Positions 22,459-29,769 of a DNA stretch of 35,315 nt are shown one piece after another (within the stretch, counting starts at the first letter, position 1; each line of letters begins with the position of its first letter). The position numbers and the translations under genes were made by a program. Under the pieces are notes generated by a model. The model was not told where the DNA came from. It did no database searches and saw only the letters and a list, made by a program, of their open reading frames with translations. The stretch comes from Bacteroidia bacterium Ga0077558 (lineage in GTDB: Bacteria > Bacteroidota > Bacteroidia > Chitinophagales > Chitinophagaceae), in the NCBI GenBank assembly GCA_001464625.1, contig LNFJ01000107.1:1-35315 (forward strand), read 5' to 3'.

Positions 22459-24252
22459 ATGCAGTGGAAGGTTTTATTTCTTAGTTCGGTTATTTTTATT
22501 TCATCTTTTGTACAAGCACAATTACCTGCTTACCCCAAAGGTTATTTCAGAAATCCACTCGGCATTCCCATTGATCTCTCGGCCAATTTTGGTGAGCTCC
22601 GTCCTAATCACTGGCACATGGGGCTGGATTTAAGAACGAACCAACGGGAAAATTTGCCGGTTTATGCAGCCGCAGAAGGTTATATTTCTCATATCGGTAT
22701 TCGGGCACAAAGTTTTGGACGTTTCATCACTATAACTCATCCCAACGGCCTCTCTACATTATATGCTCACCTCAACGATTTTTACCCGGAGTTGGAAGAA
22801 TATGTAACAGGACAGCAATACAGCCAGGAAAGTTGGGCGATAGAATTGGATTTAGAAAAAAATAAATTCCCGGTTCATAAAGGGCAGCTTATTGCATACA
22901 GTGGCAACACCGGAGGTTCGCAGGGGCCACACCTTCATTTTGAAATTTTTGATACAAAAACCACCAAGCGATTGAACCCTTTGTTGTTTGGTTTTGATGT
23001 GGAAGATAGGGTGGCGCCAACTATTGTTAAATTGGCAATGTATGACAGAAGCAAATCTGTGTACGACCAATCGCCAAGGTTTTTTGCATTAAAAAATACG
23101 GACAGCGGCTATATCATTCCGAAACTGCCCGTGATAGTAACCGGATTGGATAGAGTGAGTTTTGCTATACAGGCTTACGATAGATTGAGTGGTTCAAATA
23201 ATCCCAATGGAATTTTCTCTGCCAAATTGTTTATTAATTACGAACCGCAATTAAGTTTTGTATTGGATAGTATTGATTACAAAGAAACCCGGTACATGAA
23301 TGCTCATATTGATTATAAATATGATTACAACGGCGGCGCCTACCTCCAACATCTTTCCAAATTGCCGGGTGATAATGGTGCTGCGTATCATGTAATAAAA
23401 AATGATGGTGTTATTCATTTAGCAGATACCACCATCCGTAATGTAAGTATTGATGTAAAAGATGCACATGGTAATACTTCTCAAATAAATTTTGGTATTC
23501 AATATTCAGATAGTCTTGCCCAACAAATAATGAAATACAGAAATCCGGCACAGCGGTTTGCTCCCAATATGGTGAGTGTGCTGGAGAAACCGGATTTTGA
23601 ATTATTCATTGGTGAAGGTTGTTTGTATGATACCGTGCAGTCCGTTTATTTTAGAAATAATGCTGTGGCTACTACCATTGTTTCAGGAATACATCAGGTA
23701 AACGACGGCTCATTTCCAGTGCATGATGATCTAACGGTGCGGATAAAGCCAACAAAACAAATACCTGATGAATGGAAAGATAGATTGCTGATACAAAAAA
23801 CGTCCAAAGGAAGTACGATAAGAAAAGCAGAATGGCAAGGAGATTGGGTAACTGCAAAATTTGGCGATTTTGGAACTTTTCAAGTAGTAGCCGATGTAAT
23901 ACCACCACAACTAAACGAACTAGGAAGAGGAGACACCATTAACTTAAGTGCAGCCAGCCGTATTGTATTTTCTCCTACAGATAATTTTGGAATGGTAAAA
24001 AAACTGAGAGCAGAGTTGAATGGTCAGTGGCTTCGGTTTACCAATGATAAAACTCGTAATTGGATCTATCAATTTGATGAAAGATGTCCTTATGGGGTAC
24101 ATGAAATAAAAGTTACTATAGAAGACCTTGTTGGTAACACTACTACAAAAGCTTGGTGGTTTAAACGAGCCCCATACACTCCGCCGCCACCCAAAAAGAA
24201 AGTGGTGAAGAAAACTACTGCAAAGAAGCCACCTGCTAAAAAGAAAAAATAA
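22459..24252 (+). CDS. Secreted M23-family peptidase with lysine-rich tail
   Basis: The 597-residue protein starts MQWKVLFLSSVIFISSFVQAQ, a clean signal peptide (ATG 22459; the TTG at 22453 adds two residues). The LytM/M23 domain follows: WHMGLDLRTNQ (His and Asp zinc ligands, about residue 53-57), then TLYAHLNDFYPEL and GPHLHFEIFD (H-x-H, about 155). All four motif residues are present, so it should be an active zinc endopeptidase on peptidoglycan cross-links, unlike degenerate M23 activators. About 400 residues of beta-rich, probably Ig-like, domains follow, then a tail APYTPPPPKKKVVKKT ending in a Lys run, which may bind wall or nucleic acid. It lies 2 bp before the peroxiredoxin gene. Confidence 0.9.
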   Translation: MQWKVLFLSSVIFISSFVQAQLPAYPKGYFRNPLGIPIDLSANFGELRPNHWHMGLDLRTNQRENLPVYAAAEGYISHIGIRAQSFGRFITITHPNGLSTLYAHLNDFYPELEEYVTGQQYSQESWAIELDLEKNKFPVHKGQLIAYSGNTGGSQGPHLHFEIFDTKTTKRLNPLLFGFDVEDRVAPTIVKLAMYDRSKSVYDQSPRFFALKNTDSGYIIPKLPVIVTGLDRVSFAIQAYDRLSGSNNPNGIFSAKLFINYEPQLSFVLDSIDYKETRYMNAHIDYKYDYNGGAYLQHLSKLPGDNGAAYHVIKNDGVIHLADTTIRNVSIDVKDAHGNTSQINFGIQYSDSLAQQIMKYRNPAQRFAPNMVSVLEKPDFELFIGEGCLYDTVQSVYFRNNAVATTIVSGIHQVNDGSFPVHDDLTVRIKPTKQIPDEWKDRLLIQKTSKGSTIRKAEWQGDWVTAKFGDFGTFQVVADVIPPQLNELGRGDTINLSAASRIVFSPTDNFGMVKKLRAELNGQWLRFTNDKTRNWIYQFDERCPYGVHEIKVTIEDLVGNTTTKAWWFKRAPYTPPPPKKKVVKKTTAKKPPAKKKK

Positions 24253-24254
24253 TT

Positions 24255-24716
24255 ATGGTTACACTGAAAGAAGGAAACAAGGCCCCAGTTTTTTCCTGTT
24301 CTAACCAGGATGGAAAAAAAGTATCGCTGGCGGATTATAAAGGGAAAAAGTTGGTATTGTATTTTTATTCAGAAGCCGGCTCGCCAACCTGCACTATTGA
24401 ATCCTGCAACCTGCGGGATAATTATACATTGCTAAAGAAAAATGGATTTGAAGTACTTGGAGTAGGTCCGGACAGTGAAACAGTGCTGAAAAAATTTGAA
24501 ATAAAATATAAATTACCATTTTCACTTATTGCAGATACTGCGCATGATGTACTTGAAAAATATGGAGTTTGGGATAAAAAAAAACTATTTGGTCGGGAAT
24601 ATATGGGTGTGCTCCGCACCACATTTGTAATTGATGAAAAGGGAATCATCCTGAAAATTTTTACCAAGCCCAGGAATAAAGCACATGCCGAAGAGATTTT
24701 GGTGGCGTTGAAATGA
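24255..24716 (+). CDS. bcp: Peroxiredoxin, BCP/PrxQ type
   Basis: This 153-residue thioredoxin-fold peroxidase would reduce hydroperoxides. The AhpC/TSA domain is complete. The peroxidatic Cys46 lies in LYFYSEAGSPTCTIESC, with a resolving Cys51 five residues later, the spacing of BCP/PrxQ enzymes; VLRTTFVIDEKG holds the conserved Arg. The usual PxxxTxxC motif before Cys46 is changed: Ser39 replaces Pro and Ser43 replaces Thr, so catalysis may be altered. It follows the M23 gene by 2 bp and precedes a small HExxH gene. The family is certain; full activity is not. Confidence 0.92.
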   Translation: MVTLKEGNKAPVFSCSNQDGKKVSLADYKGKKLVLYFYSEAGSPTCTIESCNLRDNYTLLKKNGFEVLGVGPDSETVLKKFEIKYKLPFSLIADTAHDVLEKYGVWDKKKLFGREYMGVLRTTFVIDEKGIILKIFTKPRNKAHAEEILVALK

Positions 24717-24770
24717 TACAGGAAGTAAGAATGCCTGCAACGAAAACAATTCAATTAAAGTCATTGTTGT

Positions 24771-25088
24771 ATGCAAGTGCGGATAAAAGAAAATTCTCTG
24801 GTAGCGAAAATTGCAGCTGCAAAAATGAAAGCTGAAAAAGTGGCTATTGTTTTTGGCAGCACTATTCATTTGCATAATACAAGCCGCAAAGAGTTTTTAA
24901 GTAACAGAGAATGGGTTTGTCATGAGCTAAAGCATGTAGAACAATACAAACAAAATGGATTTATTGGCTTTATAAGCAAGTATCTTTTTCATTGGATGAA
25001 GAACGGATACTACAATAATAAATTTGAGATTGAGGCAAGGGAAAATGAAAAAACGAATAGGCTGGTTGAAAAGGTTGAATTTATCTAA
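24771..25088 (+). CDS. Small HExxH putative metallopeptidase
   Basis: This 105-residue protein has the zinc-binding motif CHELKHVEQYKQNGF (His51, Glu52, His55) and, about 35 residues later, FEIEARENE, which could supply the third ligand. The pattern resembles small DUF4157-like proteins; I have the impression that others of this size exist in Bacteroidota. The N-terminus (VAIVFGSTIHLHNTSRKEFL) reads as the strands that precede the zinc helix. In-frame stops at 24726 and 24756 rule out a longer start. It overlaps the 3' end of birA on the other strand by 8 bp and follows the peroxiredoxin by 54 bp. Peptidase activity is inferred only from the motif. Confidence 0.75.
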   Translation: MQVRIKENSLVAKIAAAKMKAEKVAIVFGSTIHLHNTSRKEFLSNREWVCHELKHVEQYKQNGFIGFISKYLFHWMKNGYYNNKFEIEARENEKTNRLVEKVEFI

Positions 25089-25884
25089 AAAGCCATTCTA
25101 CTTCTCCAAAATTAAATTCTTCTTCTGTAGCATGTTCAACTACCAATTTTCCCAACGGAGAAATTGTTTTTATTCTTGCTTCAAATACCCGGTTGTCTTT
25201 TTTCAACTTTACGATTTCATTTCTTTTATATAACTGTTGCAGGTATTGCGCATAGATATTCTCAAAACCATTAGTGCTCAATTCGTCAAGTCTTGCCAGT
25301 AATATTTTATAAAGTTCCTTTGCCAGCAACAACGGTTCAAAGCTTTTCCCGGTGATCTGCTTTAACGAAACAGGGTTTGGCAAAAACGGAGAAAAATATG
25401 CCTGGGTTATATTAATTCCAATTCCAATAATAGCCCAACTCCATCCTGAAGATTTTGACAGATCATCTATACCTCCTGATTCCTGACTCCTGACTATCGA
25501 TTCAATCAAAATCCCCCCTGCCTTTCTGTCCTGCCAGTACAGGTCATTGGGCCATTTTATTTTTGTATCATCACCAGCATATTTTGTAAAAAAATCATGC
25601 ACAGCTACTGCCACACAAGCACTTAGTTGAAATTGTCCGGTTAATTGAAAAGATAACAAACCCGGCTTTATAACAACGCTGAGCGATATAGTTGAATTTT
25701 TTTCCGATTGCCAGATTTTTCCCCGCTGGCCTTTTCCTGCCACTTGTTCGTGGGCAAACCATGCCATTCCAGGCTGTGCCAAACCAGCATGAATTTGCTG
25801 GCGGGCATAGTTGTTGGTGCTGTCAACCGATTGGAGTTCAATAAATGATGATTCATGGGGGCGTATGACAGGAGGTTGTGGCAA
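25081..25884 (-). CDS. birA: Biotin--[acetyl-CoA-carboxylase] ligase
   Basis: BirA attaches biotin to carrier proteins. The 267-residue protein has no N-terminal HTH, so it is the monofunctional type without repressor role. Motifs: ELQSVDSTNNYARQQI, EQVAGKGQRGKIWQSEKNST (the biotin-adenylate loop, normally GRGRxGRxW), IKWPNDLYWQDRKAGGILIE and SWAIIGIGINI. The loop residues QRGKIW are a mild variant. A SQESGG...DLSKSS stretch (about 129-145) looks like an insertion compared with family members and is partly encoded by a 7-bp tandem repeat (25474-25494). The start is TTG 25884; no ATG is available near the conserved N-terminus. It is divergent from rsfS and convergent with the HExxH gene. Confidence 0.94.
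   Translation of the reverse strand: MPQPPVIRPHESSFIELQSVDSTNNYARQQIHAGLAQPGMAWFAHEQVAGKGQRGKIWQSEKNSTISLSVVIKPGLLSFQLTGQFQLSACVAVAVHDFFTKYAGDDTKIKWPNDLYWQDRKAGGILIESIVRSQESGGIDDLSKSSGWSWAIIGIGINITQAYFSPFLPNPVSLKQITGKSFEPLLLAKELYKILLARLDELSTNGFENIYAQYLQQLYKRNEIVKLKKDNRVFEARIKTISPLGKLVVEHATEEEFNFGEVEWLFR
25474..25494 (+). repeat. In-frame tandem heptamer inside birA
   Basis: Three perfect or near-perfect tandem copies of TCCTGA[T/C] (21 bp, exactly seven codons) occur on the strand opposite birA. They fit the TYCNRAY consensus found in the tract at 10762 and the array at 29256. In BirA they encode part of the VRSQESG stretch, in a loop where homologues are shorter as far as I recall. Confidence 0.7.
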
Positions 25885-25892
25885 TTAATTGC

Positions 25893-25900
25893 TATTTTTG
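25893..25900 (+). promoter_or_regulatory. Candidate rsfS-ftsH -7 box TATTTTTG
   Basis: TATTTTTG exactly fits TAnnTTTG and lies in the birA-rsfS divergent gap, 109 bp before the rsfS start. The nearest TTG upstream is only about 14 bp away, so the -33 part is not supported. Confidence 0.25.
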
Positions 25901-26009
25901 ACAAAGAAACAAAGTTTATGGTTTGGCGGTTATTGTTTATCGTTTTAAAGCCTCAAATAATATAGAACCCAAACAGCAACATTCACTACTTAACGAAAAA
26001 TAATTTTAT

Positions 26010-26414
26010 TTGAAACAATTGGTATCACTGACCAACCGCAAGATAAAGAGTGCAACCCGGTTAACGAAGAGCTCAAAAATCATCAAAACCATTATTGCCG
26101 CAATACAGGAGAAAAAGGGAGAAAATATTATCTCTCTTGATCTCCGTAAAATCAATGAAGCTGTTGCTGATTTTTTTATCGTATGCGAAGCAAGCAACCA
26201 GCCGCAGGTAAAAGCTATTGCAGATAATGTGGAATATAGGGTAAAAGAAGCTTGTGATGAAAATCCTTACCATCATGAAGGGCATCAATCCCTACAATGG
26301 GTGATTATTGATTATGTAAATGTGGTGGTACATGTAATGCAAAACGAAACCCGTAAGTTTTATAAACTGGAAGAAATGTGGAGTGATGCAGCAGCGGCGG
26401 AACATGAAGAGTAA
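26010..26414 (+). CDS. rsfS: Ribosomal silencing factor RsfS
   Basis: RsfS (Iojap) binds uL14 on the large ribosomal subunit and blocks joining with the small one when nutrients are low. The 134-residue protein has the conserved parts: SSKIIKTIIAAIQEKKGENI, then ADFFIVCEASNQPQVKAIAD, YHHEGHQSLQWVIIDYVNVV and VHVMQNETRKFYKLEEMW. The last includes the typical H-V-x-x-x-x-x-R-x-F/Y-Y motif. The start is TTG 26010, leaving about 18 residues before the core, longer than in E. coli; other starts are scarce. It precedes ftsH by 69 bp; rsfS-ftsH-LUD order is a familiar Bacteroidota arrangement. Confidence 0.94.
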   Translation: MKQLVSLTNRKIKSATRLTKSSKIIKTIIAAIQEKKGENIISLDLRKINEAVADFFIVCEASNQPQVKAIADNVEYRVKEACDENPYHHEGHQSLQWVIIDYVNVVVHVMQNETRKFYKLEEMWSDAAAAEHEE

Positions 26415-26483
26415 TGTTAAATATTTCACCGGTAAGAACTTTTTGGAATTTTAATTATTAATTAGAGGAATACAGCGAATAAT

Positions 26484-28556
26484 ATGTCAGACAATACAAA
26501 TAGAGATAACAAGAACCCACGATTTGGTAGCAAGCCCCCCTCTGGCGGAGACGATCCTAATCAACCTAAGAAAGGCCCACGATTCAGCATATACTGGATT
26601 TATGCAATCATATTTGCTGTTTTAATAGGTTTTCAGTTGTTTGGACCATTTTCTCCTACAATGGCAAAAACTTCATCCATGGAGTTTAGAAACATGCTGG
26701 CCAATGGAGAAGTAGCGAAATACACTATCATCGATAACCGGAAGACAGTAAAAGTTTACCTGACCGATTCAGCTCAGAAAAAATACCAGACACAATTAAA
26801 AAAAGCAGGTAAGGTTACAGAGAAAGGCCCTCATATGTCTTTTAAAATTACCACTGGAGAGGCTTTTCAAAAGGAGATCAGTGAATTCCTGAAAGTAAAT
26901 CCTACAGTAAAAGAGGTTCCTTCTGATATTGAAAATGAAAGAGACATTTTCGGAGGGATACTTCAATTTTTATTACCCGTTTTATTATTTGTAGGTCTTT
27001 GGATTCTACTCATGAGAAAAATGAGTGGTGGTGCAGGCGGAGGTGGTGGTCCCGGTGGTATTTTCAATATTGGAAAATCGAAAGCCACATTATTTGATAA
27101 AGGAACAAAAGTTAATATCACTTTTGCTGATGTAGCAGGATTGGATGAAGCGAAAGTGGAAGTGATGGAAATTGTTGACTTCTTAAAAAATCCAAAGAAG
27201 TACACTAACCTGGGAGGTAAAATTCCAAAAGGTGCTTTGTTGATCGGTCCTCCGGGTACTGGTAAAACATTATTAGCAAAAGCAGTAGCAGGTGAGGCAC
27301 AGGTTCCTTTCTTTAGCTTAAGTGGATCTGACTTTGTTGAAATGTTTGTAGGTGTAGGTGCAAGCCGTGTAAGAGATTTGTTTAAACAAGCAAGGGAAAA
27401 AGCTCCTTGTATAATTTTTATTGATGAGATTGATGCCATTGGCCGTGCAAGAGGAAAGAATGCCATGATGAGCAATGATGAGAGAGAAAGTACATTAAAC
27501 CAATTATTAGTTGAGATGGATGGTTTCGGTACAGATGTAGGTATCATCGTTCTTGCAGCTACCAATCGTCCTGATGTATTGGATACAGCATTACTTCGTC
27601 CGGGTCGTTTCGACAGGCAGATAACAATCGATAAACCCGATTTAGTTGGCCGTGAAGCGATCTTTAAAGTGCATTTGAAGCCGATTAAAATTTCAAAAAC
27701 TCTCGATATTCATAAATTGGCCGAACAAACTCCTGGTTTTGCCGGAGCTGATATTGCCAATGTTTGTAACGAAGCTGCATTGATTGCTGCCCGTAAGAAT
27801 AAAGAAGCAGTAGATATGCAAGATTTCCAGGATGCGGTGGATAGAGTGATTGGTGGATTGGAGAAAAAGAATAAAATTATTTCTCCGGAGGAAAAAAAGA
27901 TCATTGCATACCACGAAGCGGGTCATGCTGTATGTGGTTGGTATTTAGAACATGCCTACCCATTGTTAAAAGTTACGATTGTGCCAAGGGGAACTGCCGC
28001 ATTGGGTTATGCGCAATACACACCTAAAGAGCAATACTTATACAATATTGATCAGTTAACCGACCAGATTTGTATGACACTGGGTGGAAGAGCTGCCGAA
28101 GAGATTTTCTTTAATAAAATTTCTACCGGTGCGCAAAATGATCTGCAACAGATAACAAAAATTGCATACGCAATGGTTACGGTGTATGGTATGAATGATA
28201 AAGTAGGTAATATCAGTTTCTATGATCCTCAACAGGAAACCACTTTCACTAAACCCTACTCAGATGAAACGGCGAAGATGATCGATCAGGAAGTACGTAA
28301 ACTTATAGATGATGCGTACGAAAAAACTAAGCAATTACTAAGAGATAAAAAAGGCGATGTAGAAAAACTGGCCGATCAATTATTACTAAGAGAAGTATTA
28401 TTCCAGAGTGATGTAGAGGCATTGATTGGCAAACGTCCTTTTGAAGAAAAAAAGTCATTAGTAGAAGAACCAGCCGGTGATTTGCTTGGTGAGACTGGTG
28501 AAATATCTGCAGGAGTTCCTCCTTATGATAGTGATGTTACCAATAAACCATTGTAA
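26484..28556 (+). CDS. ftsH: ATP-dependent zinc metalloprotease FtsH
   Basis: The membrane-bound AAA+ protease degrades misfolded membrane and regulatory proteins as a hexamer. The 690-residue chain has a polar Pro-rich N-terminus, membrane helix 1 (about 35-53), a periplasmic FtsH_ext domain, helix 2 (about 157-177) and a Gly-rich linker. The AAA+ domain has Walker A GPPGTGKT (about 255), Walker B IIFIDEIDAIG, and the second region of homology LRPGRFDRQI. Peptidase M41 has HEAGH at 477-481 and a later Asp (GAQNDLQQI) as third zinc ligand. All key residues are present. The ATG at 26484 is preceded by an AGAGGA purine run. It overlaps the lutC start by 1 bp (TAATG). Confidence 0.98.
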   Translation: MSDNTNRDNKNPRFGSKPPSGGDDPNQPKKGPRFSIYWIYAIIFAVLIGFQLFGPFSPTMAKTSSMEFRNMLANGEVAKYTIIDNRKTVKVYLTDSAQKKYQTQLKKAGKVTEKGPHMSFKITTGEAFQKEISEFLKVNPTVKEVPSDIENERDIFGGILQFLLPVLLFVGLWILLMRKMSGGAGGGGGPGGIFNIGKSKATLFDKGTKVNITFADVAGLDEAKVEVMEIVDFLKNPKKYTNLGGKIPKGALLIGPPGTGKTLLAKAVAGEAQVPFFSLSGSDFVEMFVGVGASRVRDLFKQAREKAPCIIFIDEIDAIGRARGKNAMMSNDERESTLNQLLVEMDGFGTDVGIIVLAATNRPDVLDTALLRPGRFDRQITIDKPDLVGREAIFKVHLKPIKISKTLDIHKLAEQTPGFAGADIANVCNEAALIAARKNKEAVDMQDFQDAVDRVIGGLEKKNKIISPEEKKIIAYHEAGHAVCGWYLEHAYPLLKVTIVPRGTAALGYAQYTPKEQYLYNIDQLTDQICMTLGGRAAEEIFFNKISTGAQNDLQQITKIAYAMVTVYGMNDKVGNISFYDPQQETTFTKPYSDETAKMIDQEVRKLIDDAYEKTKQLLRDKKGDVEKLADQLLLREVLFQSDVEALIGKRPFEEKKSLVEEPAGDLLGETGEISAGVPPYDSDVTNKPL

Positions 28557-29191
28557 TGAGTGTTTCTCCGTCAAAAGAAAACATCCTGAAAAAAATACGC
28601 AAGGCGTTGAGTCACTCAACGCCTTTGCCATTTCCACAAAGTGAAGGCAGCCTGCCCGTATTTCATCCATTGGAGCAAGAGGCTGAAGTAGAATTTGCAG
28701 AACAGTTTACAAAGCTGCAAGGCAAGTTTATCTATTGCATCAATCGCCAGGAATTTGCTTTTCAATTAAGCAGTCTTATAAAAAAACAAGACTGGCAGAA
28801 AGTATTTTGTGTAGAGGATAAATTAATTGAACCTGTAGAAGAGCAATTGTCGGAACGATTAATAAAAACAGGACTTGCTGATTGCGATGTTTCAATTACC
28901 GGCTGTGAATACTTAGTGGCCCGTACCGGTTCCATTGTAATGAGTTCTGCACAGGCAAGTGGCCGAAGTGTAAGTGTGTATGCACCCATTCATATTTGTA
29001 TTGCTTTTACAAGTCAGTTGGTGTACGATTTAAAAGATGCTTTGCAAGCCGCCAAAGAAAAATATGGCAACCAACTTCCTTCCCTAATAACTTTTGCCAC
29101 TGGCCCAAGCCGCACCGCTGATATTGAAAAAACATTGGTGGTAGGGGTACATGGTCCGAAGGAAGTGTACTTATTTTTAGTAGAAGGATAA
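28556..29191 (+). CDS. lutC: LUD-domain protein, LutC/YkgG-like
   Basis: The 211-residue protein is a lone LUD domain like LutC (B. subtilis) and YkgG (E. coli). Visible motifs: KENILKKIRKALSHSTPLPF at the start, SITGCEYLVARTGSIVMSSA (the Gly-rich middle), and LITFATGPSRTADIEKTLVVGVHGP near the end, which is the family signature. In the LutABC system LutC acts with Fe-S subunits LutA and LutB in L-lactate oxidation. Here it is coupled to ftsH (ATG overlaps the ftsH stop by 1 bp), while a LutB homologue lies 18 kb away and no LutA is in the window. Its role may thus be something other than lactate use. The spacer after it holds a heptamer repeat array. Confidence 0.9.
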   Translation: MSVSPSKENILKKIRKALSHSTPLPFPQSEGSLPVFHPLEQEAEVEFAEQFTKLQGKFIYCINRQEFAFQLSSLIKKQDWQKVFCVEDKLIEPVEEQLSERLIKTGLADCDVSITGCEYLVARTGSIVMSSAQASGRSVSVYAPIHICIAFTSQLVYDLKDALQAAKEKYGNQLPSLITFATGPSRTADIEKTLVVGVHGPKEVYLFLVEG

Positions 29192-29233
29192 TTTTTACTA
29201 ATTGCAATTGGAGTTTGTGCTAGTAGCAGAAAT

Positions 29234-29311
29234 TTCCAATTCTCGGAGTACCAGCTCCGAACTTCAAATTCCGAACTCCTTCCTTCTAACTTCTAACTCC
29301 CGACTCTTTTC
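29234..29311 (+). repeat. Degenerate heptanucleotide tandem array in spacer
   Basis: From 29256 to 29304 seven 7-bp units follow in register, six fitting TYCNRAY (for example TCCGAAC twice, TTCAAAT, TTCTAAC twice, TCCCGAC) and one deviating; an eighth, weaker unit ends at 29311. Two further unit-like heptamers precede at 29234-29247, one base out of register. The array fills most of the spacer between lutC and the GGCT-like gene. The part at 29242-29260 can fold into a TCGGAG/CTCCGA hairpin. Confidence 0.75.
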
Positions 29312-29324
29312 TTATCTTTATACC

Positions 29325-29747
29325 ATGACAAATGCTAATGTATACCAGCTATTCGTGTATGGCTCACTTCGCAGTGGTTTTCATAGTCCAGTGTATGAAT
29401 ATATAAGTCGCTTTTTTAAGTTCATCGGTGAGGCAAAGGTTAGAGGTAAGTTATTCGATATGGGAACCTACCCTGCGGGAGTTGCAACTAATGAAAGCAG
29501 TTTTATTATTGGGGAATTATATCAGGCAAAAAACGAGCATGAATTTTCCTGGGCTATTGGGCAGTTAGATGATTACGAAGGAGTAACCGTGGAGCCGGAT
29601 GAAGTGCAACTCTATCGTCGTGAAGTAACAGAGGTGCATATAAATGGACAACTAACTCATGCCTGGATATATTGGTTCAATGGCGATGTTAGTGGAAAAG
29701 CATTGATTCCTTCGGGTGATATGATGGAATACTTTAATAAAAAATAA
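29325..29747 (+). CDS. Gamma-glutamylcyclotransferase-fold (GGCT-like) protein
   Basis: The 140-residue protein carries the AIG2/GGCT signature VYGSLRSGFHSPVYEYI, with GKLFDMGTYPAGV and the acidic active-site region LDDYEGVTVEPDEVQLYRR (Glu about 86 as candidate catalytic base). Members release 5-oxoproline from gamma-glutamyl compounds; the substrate here is unknown. I start at ATG 29325, since the longer frame from 29202 is read through the 7-bp repeat array and gives a low-complexity Ser/Asn-rich leader. A TATCTTTA box ends 4 bp before this ATG, so the mRNA may be leaderless or the match may be chance. The lipoprotein gene follows after 22 bp. Confidence 0.87.
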   Translation: MTNANVYQLFVYGSLRSGFHSPVYEYISRFFKFIGEAKVRGKLFDMGTYPAGVATNESSFIIGELYQAKNEHEFSWAIGQLDDYEGVTVEPDEVQLYRREVTEVHINGQLTHAWIYWFNGDVSGKALIPSGDMMEYFNKK

Positions 29748-29769
29748 ACTCCCCCACCAAAACCAACAT

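Noticed and set aside
26963..27565. Open frame of 200 codons on the minus strand opposite ftsH
   Set aside because: It is antisense to the AAA+ domain of FtsH, with a Pro/Ser-rich low-quality product.
29242..29260. Hairpin TCGGAG/CTCCGA as a terminator of lutC
   Set aside because: The stem is only 6 bp and is not followed by a T-tract; it is better explained as part of the repeat array.
29202..29324. Longer start for the GGCT-like gene giving a 41-residue leader
   Set aside because: The leader would be translated from the degenerate heptamer array and upstream spacer; family homology begins right after ATG 29325.
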